A stretch of 22,277 bases of DNA from Cyclostephanos tholiformis. Its lineage: Eukaryota > Bacillariophyta > Thalassiosirophyceae > Thalassiosirales > Thalassiosiraceae. Below the pieces are notes generated by a model, which had not been told where the DNA came from, made no database searches, and was given only the letters and a program-made list of their open reading frames with translations. The translations under genes and the position numbers were made by a program. Position 1 is the stretch's first letter. Every line of letters begins with the position of its first letter. This document shows, piece by piece, positions 17,018-22,277 of this stretch. Location: contig JALLPB010000285.1 in the NCBI GenBank assembly GCA_036939975.1, forward strand, positions 1-22,277, read 5' to 3'.

Positions 17018-20000
17018 TTAGTTCTCCTCTGTTTGTTGAGGGTGTGACTCAGCGCAAAGTGGTCCAAGAAGGAAAGATATGTTTGGAGGAACAGCATTGA
17101 AGCACAGGCCACATTGATTCCCCAAAGCATGCCAGTTGAAGTAGTGGCATGACGAGTCTACGAAAACAGTACCCTTTTTCACGAATGCTTCTGCCAAGCG
17201 GTCTGGGCAATAGTTGGAAGACCGAATGGAGATGACATCTCCACCCTGGTGAGGATCTGCTTTTTTGAGAAAAAATATAAGAGTATCACATTCAAAAATT
17301 ATGAATGCCTTTTTGATATCTAAAAAAAAAATAGGAATGATCATTCTATGAAATTAGGTATGCTCCTTACCATCACCATCACCCTCACAGCCAGCAGCAC
17401 CATCACCATCATTACCACCATCATCATCACTATTATTGAATACTATCTCATCATCACCTAATGTTGAGTTAAAAAATAGATCTTCTAAGGTGGTATCTCC
17501 TTCATTGTTAGTTAGCAACTGATGGAGAATTTGACCATCTAACTGATGGAAATTTTGACCCTGAAAATTGGCCTGTGCACCATCGTGACCATCATCTGCA
17601 GAACCATTGTCATGTGCATCGCGATGACCATAATCCTCGAAACATGCTGCCACGTCCGAAATGAACGGGTTTCTTGGACGTATTGTTTGAGAATTGGGAT
17701 GAACATAATCTTCATCTTCACGTTGGATTGCGTCCTCGGGAAAATTTGTCCTGCTTAATGCATTTTGTTGGGCATGACTCCTACCATCGGGTGCTGAGGC
17801 AACTAGCTGTTGGAGATTAGTTCGAGCAAATTGATCAATCATGTTTCTATGAATGAATTGGTACTGGTGGTGTTCACACAGACGTGAATACTTCGCATGT
17901 TTGCTGTTGCAGCTTGACACCTGACATATGTCGTTGGAATGGATGTGGGTCTCATATTCAACAATATGTTTGGCAATTTGAGATGATTCATTAGATTGAT
18001 CAAGAAATTGCGAAAAAAGGGGAGATGTAATGATGCGAAGGTACATTGCGAACTGTCTGGATTGGGGTCCACTGAGCTTGTTCGACTCTGTTGATATGTT
18101 AGATTGATTCGCATCAGTATCCTCTTCTTCACTGGAAGTATCTTCTTCACTGAATCTATCCTCAACCTCGCCCTCCTCGGCTTCTCCATTGTCAGTTGGG
18201 AGATTTGTCACTTTGTCACTCCCTCCCAGGTGTCCCTTCCCCTTCTTCGAATTTTTTTGGGGGGGAGGTTCCCCCTGCTGATTACCACGACCACGCCCTT
18301 TCCCCTGCTGATTACCATGACCTCGCCCTTTCCCCTGCTGATTACCACGACCACGCCCTTTCCCCTGCTGATTACCACGACCACGCCCTTTCCCCTGCTG
18401 ATTACCACGACCACCACCACCTTTTTCTCTGTTGTCGGTGCCGCCTCCAACGTTGTCCTTGTCGTTGTAATTGTCCTGGTCATCTTCGTTGTCCTCATGC
18501 ATATCATCGTGGCTGCCATGGTTGTCCTCGTCCTTGTCCTTGTCCTCGTCCTCGTCCTCATTCGTGTCCTCGTCCTTGTCCTTTTGGCTGCTGTCACTGT
18601 CATAATTAGCCCCTTCTTGATCAACAAGTTTTCCGAGAGTGTCGTTCAAATTGTCTTTTCCTGACAAAAGATAAGCCTCGTGTTGACTGATACGTGCAGT
18701 AAACAAGTCTTGGTTAGTGTCACTGTCATTCGCCTTTAAGACTTGTACAAAATCACTATATTCTCCAACAGACAAAATGTTTCGGGGATCTCCAATAATT
18801 CTATAACTTGCAATATTACTTGTCCTCCTTGGAGTTAAAACATTCTTTGTCCGATTGCCATGATCAATGTTGTGATTTACCCTTTTCCTATACAACCTAT
18901 AGGAATCTGACGGATGAGACGTCTTTTCAGATTTATCCATTCGAATGGAATGACTTATGACGAGGGCGGACAGGTAATCGATCGAATCCATGTCCTCGTC
19001 TTCGGTATAATTTTGTTGTAGGAATTCCCTTATAAATTTTTGTGTAGAGGTTGGTTTGAGGCCAAGTTTCCAAAAGAAGTCCGAACAGGTTGCAATGGCA
19101 CTGCCCAACAGGCACAGATAGACAGCCTCTTCTGGGTTATTGGCTGCGACACACCCTTTACTATCCTCAAACTTGAAAGAAACATATTTCCATGCACCGA
19201 ACGAATGAAAGGCAGAATCGGTGACATTGTGGAAAAAAAATGTGACCCATCTAAATGCATCAGCCTCATTGCCGTGTCCATTTTGGAAGCTACATTCTTG
19301 GGAAAAGCTTGAGAAGACTCGGATCAAGTTTTGATAAGCTCTCTGGCTCGTCCTGGACCACAAAAGAATTTGACAGGACATAAAAATAACATCATTGTTG
19401 GAACGTTTTCCGAAACGGTTTTGAGTGAAAAGTTTCAGAAACCCAGAGTGAGAAGTAATGGCCTCTCGTATCTTGTTACGACGGCTAATAGGATCCTTCA
19501 GTAAATGTATCAATCTCGTTTCTTGCAGCCGACAAGCGAATATGGTGAACTCATCCCTTCTATTGATAGATCTCATGAACATATGCATATCCGATACACG
19601 GCTGTCGTCGTCGACAATGTCTCTATCTTGAATTCGTTCGAAGACTTGGTGTTTTGATTTCCCTAGTACAAGCAATATTGCTTCAGCAGTGTGCTTAACC
19701 CAACTTTGGATGTATCTTGTGATTATCTTCGTAAAATCATGTCCATTAATGTCACCAATAGTGAACTGTCTCTCTATCAATGGTATCACCTCATCATAGA
19801 GCTCGCAACTGTGAATCCATGTGTCCACGAATTGTGCATCATATTCATTTCCTATTCCGGCCAACCTCCTATATAGGGCACCAAGACAATCCCAAAGATA
19901 AGGTGGTCTCGTGTCGTTACTATGGAGGTTACGCATTTCCTGATGAAGAAAGTCGCGCAGAGTGTGGGGCAAATTTTGAGTCAAAGACCTCTGAATTTCA

Positions 20001-21352
20001 TTAGACTTCCCCTTCATTACATCGGCGAAGTCCTCTGTAATTGCCGTTGGCGTAAAAGCGATAATATTGATTTTCTTATTTCCGAGAAAATCAAGAACAC
20101 CCCCAAGCTCAATGGTAGTATTAACCAAGCCTAGCAATGCACAGTCAAAGGCAGTGACTCGGTGGATCCCATCGACACAGTGGGCGACAATTCTGGTTTT
20201 TCGGGCAAGATACTTGTGCAAGAAACGCCGAACATGCTTCGAGTCGGCGCCATCACATGGAACATCATCGTGATTGCCCAAATCCGTCGTCCATGTGTGA
20301 TTCTTGATGAAGTCCAAAGCCGATCTGTCACTGACAAAAAGACTCTCGAGTTGACGGAAATATATTTTCAATCCATCTTCCACAGTTGAAAAGGCATCAG
20401 CTTGTTCTCCAGTTATAACTTCAATTGCATGATGAAGGATATCTATCGTCAAAGGGATGGCATGAATATTTTTAGTGGATGATTCATCTTGGTTGATGGA
20501 TAAGTGCATTCTGCAGGGCGCTGAAATTTCTTCGGCAACTTCCTCATCGTATTGGAACGAGGTGATAACCACCACAATATCTCCGTATGCTGCTTCTTGC
20601 TTCTTGGCCAGCTGGAGAAGCATGTTGTCGTCATCACTTCGGCATGTGAATCTTGCCAAATCTAGTTGACGAATATTGAATTTGCATGCGCTGGTGATGG
20701 GAAGGAATCCAGCGGGAGATGCGTCAGCAGAGGAGGGTGCTTCGTTGTTGCCCACAGACACATGAAATTGCAATAGAGGGATGATCGGAATTGGTATCAT
20801 CGCCGTGAAAGATTGGCACTCTTCTTTCATGTCAGATTGGACTTCGGTGTCAGATTGGTCTTCGGTAGTAGACTCACTTGACGACGACGACGAAGACTCG
20901 TCGTCCGACGAATACTCAGCGTCTTTTTCAGAGATATTATTCTCTCCTCCCTTGACACCTACTCCTCTGCCGCCACCTCCTTCCCTAACCCTTGGTAAGG
21001 GTTTTCCTCTTGCTGGCTGTGACTCGCCTCCTCCTCCATTGCCGTCGTCCGACGAAGACTCGTCGTCCGACGAAGACTCAGCGTCTTTTTCCTTTGTTTC
21101 ACTATGTTTTGATTTTTTTCTGGGTCTCGGAGAGGTATCCGCGAGCATAACCTGTTTTAAAACTTTTCCTCTTCCCTGTACCCCGCCTCCTCCTCCACTG
21201 CCGCCTCGTCCATGATCCCCACGGGAGTCTTCACCTTGCCACTCGTTTTCTGATGACGACTGAAGCGATTCATCCATTAAACTAGTTGTCGGTTTAGCTG
21301 ATGTTGATTTGGGTCGAGAGACTATGCGAACAGTTTTCCTTGTCTTGGCCAT
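17018..21352 (-). CDS. Gene A: DGxHR (ParB/sulfiredoxin/DndB-like) protein with acidic and RG-rich regions (spliced, ~1406 aa)
   Basis: Exon 1 is 21352-17371 and exon 2 is 17256-17018 (4221 nt, 1407 codons with stop); unspliced it would stop after 1332 aa. Residues 1-180 are basic then Ser/Asp-rich, with two related SSDDESSS blocks. Residues about 190-900 are the part shared with gene B: the VDGIHR motif with D394-G-I-H-R398 in the context IVAHCVDGIHRVTAF, a strand IIAFTP after it, and the LLWSRTSQ and RWVTFFFHNV blocks further on. A long Asp/Glu/Lys stretch, five copies of a GRGRGNQQGK decapeptide and another acidic block follow. C1143-x4-C1148-x10-C1159-x2-H1162 could bind zinc. Exon 2 adds a Cys-rich tail (NWHALGNQCGLCFN). 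The tails look nuclear and RNA- or chromatin-associated, which is inference. It is the first gene of the cluster and less AT-rich than genes C-E. Confidence 0.8.
17257..17370 (-). other. Predicted intron of gene A (114 bp)
   Basis: The donor is GATG|GTAAGG and the acceptor is AAAAGCAG|ATCCTC. Phase 1 on both sides fuses GDGD with DPHQGGDVIS and opens an 80-residue Cys-rich tail. The tail frame has no plausible start of its own, and its intron-proximal part reads as low-complexity A/T. The acceptor's pyrimidine tract is modest, so this join is less certain than those of genes C and D. Confidence 0.65.
18271..18418. repeat. In-frame 30-bp tandem repeat encoding GRGRGNQQGK (5 units)
   Basis: Units start at 18271, 18301, 18331, 18361 and 18391 and are nearly identical (one Arg to His variant). 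The period is exactly ten codons, so copy-number changes keep gene A in frame. The encoded RG-rich decapeptides resemble RG/RGG RNA-binding tails. Confidence 0.92.
18466..18600. repeat. Low-complexity acidic coding tract in gene A
   Basis: GTCCTC/GTCCTT-type hexamers on the plus strand encode alternating Asp, Glu and Lys (DEDTNEDEDEDKDKDEDN and onward). It is a slippage-prone coding simple repeat directly before the RG-rich repeat. Confidence 0.8.
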
Positions 21353-21430
21353 TTCTACACCAAAATTAGTAAGGATTAAGGGATCATAAGGTGTTATGGT
21401 TAAGAAAAATTATGAGGAGTTGTATTAAAA
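21353..21430. promoter_or_regulatory. Upstream region of gene A with TCATAATTT motif
   Basis: The short region between the gene A ATG and the minisatellite holds TCATAATTTTTC on the coding strand (21407-21415), 55 bp before the ATG. It is the best match to the copies before gene C. No TATA box or other recognisable element was seen. Confidence 0.35.
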
Positions 21431-22030
21431 ATGAGGTCAACAATCCTACTATCATCATTCTTGGCAGGTGACCAAAAAAGAGAGAGGTCTGGAATCCTAT
21501 CATCATTCTTGGTGGGTTGCCAAAAAGAAAATGAGGTCAGGAATCACATCATCGTTCTTCGCTGGTGACCGAAAAAGAAAATGAGGTCAGGAATCTTATC
21601 CTCATTCTTGGCGCGTGGCCAAAAAGAAAACGAGGTCAGGAATCCTATCATACCCAAAAAGAAAGTGAGGTCAGGAATTCTATCATCATTCTTGGCGGGT
21701 GACCCAAAAACAAAGTGAGGTCAGGAATCCTACCATCATTCTTGGCGGGTAACCGAAAAGGTAAGTGAGGTCAGGAATCTCATCATCATTCTTGGCGGGT
21801 GACCCAAAAACAAAGTGAAGTCAGGAATCCTATCATCATTCATGGTGGGTGACTGAGTGAGGTCAGGAATCCTATCATTATTTTTGGCTGGGTGACCGAA
21901 AACGAAAGTGAGGTCAGGAATCTTATCATCATTCTTGGCGGGTGACCTAAAAAGATAATGAGATCGGGAATCCTATCATCATTCTTGGCGGGTGAACAAA
22001 AAAGAAAGTGAGGTCAGGAATTTTCTTTTG
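21431..22030. repeat. Minisatellite, ~50-bp unit, about 12 copies
   Basis: Each unit begins with GAGGTCAGGAATC, continues with TATCATCATTCTTGG and a GGGTGACC-like core, and ends with an A-rich segment. I count twelve units plus a truncated one. Individual units are shortened (for example around 21645-21665 and 21850-21865) or mutated. There is no coding potential across it on either strand. Confidence 0.92.
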
Positions 22031-22194
22031 TGTCATAATATTTTGGAAACTATTTTTTTCCTTTCGCCATATTTTGTATTAAGCTGGGCTTTTTTGTTGA
22101 AAACCTTAAGAAAAAGAAAAATCCTGTGTATGATGTAGTGTTCAAAAATGATTGAGGATGCCACACACACAATGCCATGCTCACCCTCGAGAAG
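22031..22194. other. Spacer, no gene seen
   Basis: AT-rich sequence between the minisatellite and the G-rich tract, with a short CA run near 22162-22171. Reading frames across it are short and low in complexity. Confidence 0.6.
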
Positions 22195-22277
22195 AGGCGG
22201 GACAAGATGAGGGGGAGGGGGAGGGGCGGGGGGAGGGGGAGTGAGAGCAAAGGGGATGGGGAGGGGGAGGGTGGGGA
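22195..22277. repeat. G-rich (GGGGA-type) simple repeat reaching the window edge
   Basis: The plus strand is almost pure G/A with many runs of three to six G separated by one to a few bases, the pattern of potential G-quadruplexes. The tract continues past the right edge. Confidence 0.9.

Noticed and set aside
17018..17344. A separate 108-aa gene downstream of gene A.
   Set aside because: Its first 28 residues come from A/T-rich intron-like DNA, while a phase-matched donor and acceptor join the remainder to gene A.
18104..18664. Plus-strand frames of 137 and 186 codons with repeated PADYHDHALS- and LLITTTTPF-like units.
   Set aside because: They are antisense to the RG-rich and acidic repeats of gene A; the repeated peptides only mirror the 30-bp DNA repeat.
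20781..21215. Plus-strand 144-codon frame, Ser/Pro-rich.
   Set aside because: It is antisense to the acidic and Gly-rich N-terminal part of gene A and has no independent support.
21431..22030. CRISPR-like array from regularly spaced conserved blocks.
   Set aside because: The whole 50-bp unit is repeated, including the would-be spacers, and unit lengths vary; it is a minisatellite in a eukaryotic genome.

Overview
The window is nuclear DNA of a eukaryote, most likely a stramenopile alga and probably a diatom. The evidence is a Ty1/copia pol remnant with diatom-type (CoDi-like) wording, short GT-AG introns of 66-114 bp, TTAGGG-type telomeric repeats and AT-rich composition. The organism assignment is inference. 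No rRNA or tRNA gene and no CRISPR array was seen.

Layout. 1 to about 3160: a decayed Ty1/copia pol on the minus strand (GAG-pre-integrase, integrase, reverse transcriptase, RNase H), broken by stops and frameshifts and cut by the left edge. About 3341-4215: a foldback-like structure of ~60-bp repeats in inverted orientation around a 77-codon gene fragment. That fragment matches the N-terminus of a protein encoded about 10 kb away in this window. 4281-4376: an interstitial telomeric tract. 4401-21352: five tightly packed genes, all on the minus strand, called A to E in transcription order (right to left). 21431 to about 22030: a ~50-bp minisatellite of about 12 units. 22195-22277: a G-rich simple repeat.

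The cluster. Gene A (about 1406 aa after splicing) and gene B (about 790 aa) are diverged paralogues with a DGxHR motif of the ParB/sulfiredoxin/DndB kind. Gene C (about 757 aa, three exons) shares their downstream helical module, lacks DGxHR, and ends in a Rossmann-like, methyltransferase-like segment. Gene D (about 1904 aa, two exons) ends in a Ulp1/SENP (C48) protease-like domain whose catalytic Cys and Asp are replaced, so it should be inactive. Gene E (388 aa) is unrecognised. A TCATAATTT-like motif precedes every one of the five genes.

Interpretation. Same-strand packing, internal paralogy, a second copy of one module inside a foldback, and flanking repeats and telomeric DNA suggest either a multi-gene mobile or subtelomeric element or an expanding lineage-specific gene family. 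I know of no described system with this combination. No transposase, integrase or terminal repeats were found for the cluster itself, so mobility is unproven. Exon joins were deduced by reading splice sites and frames and have no transcript support.
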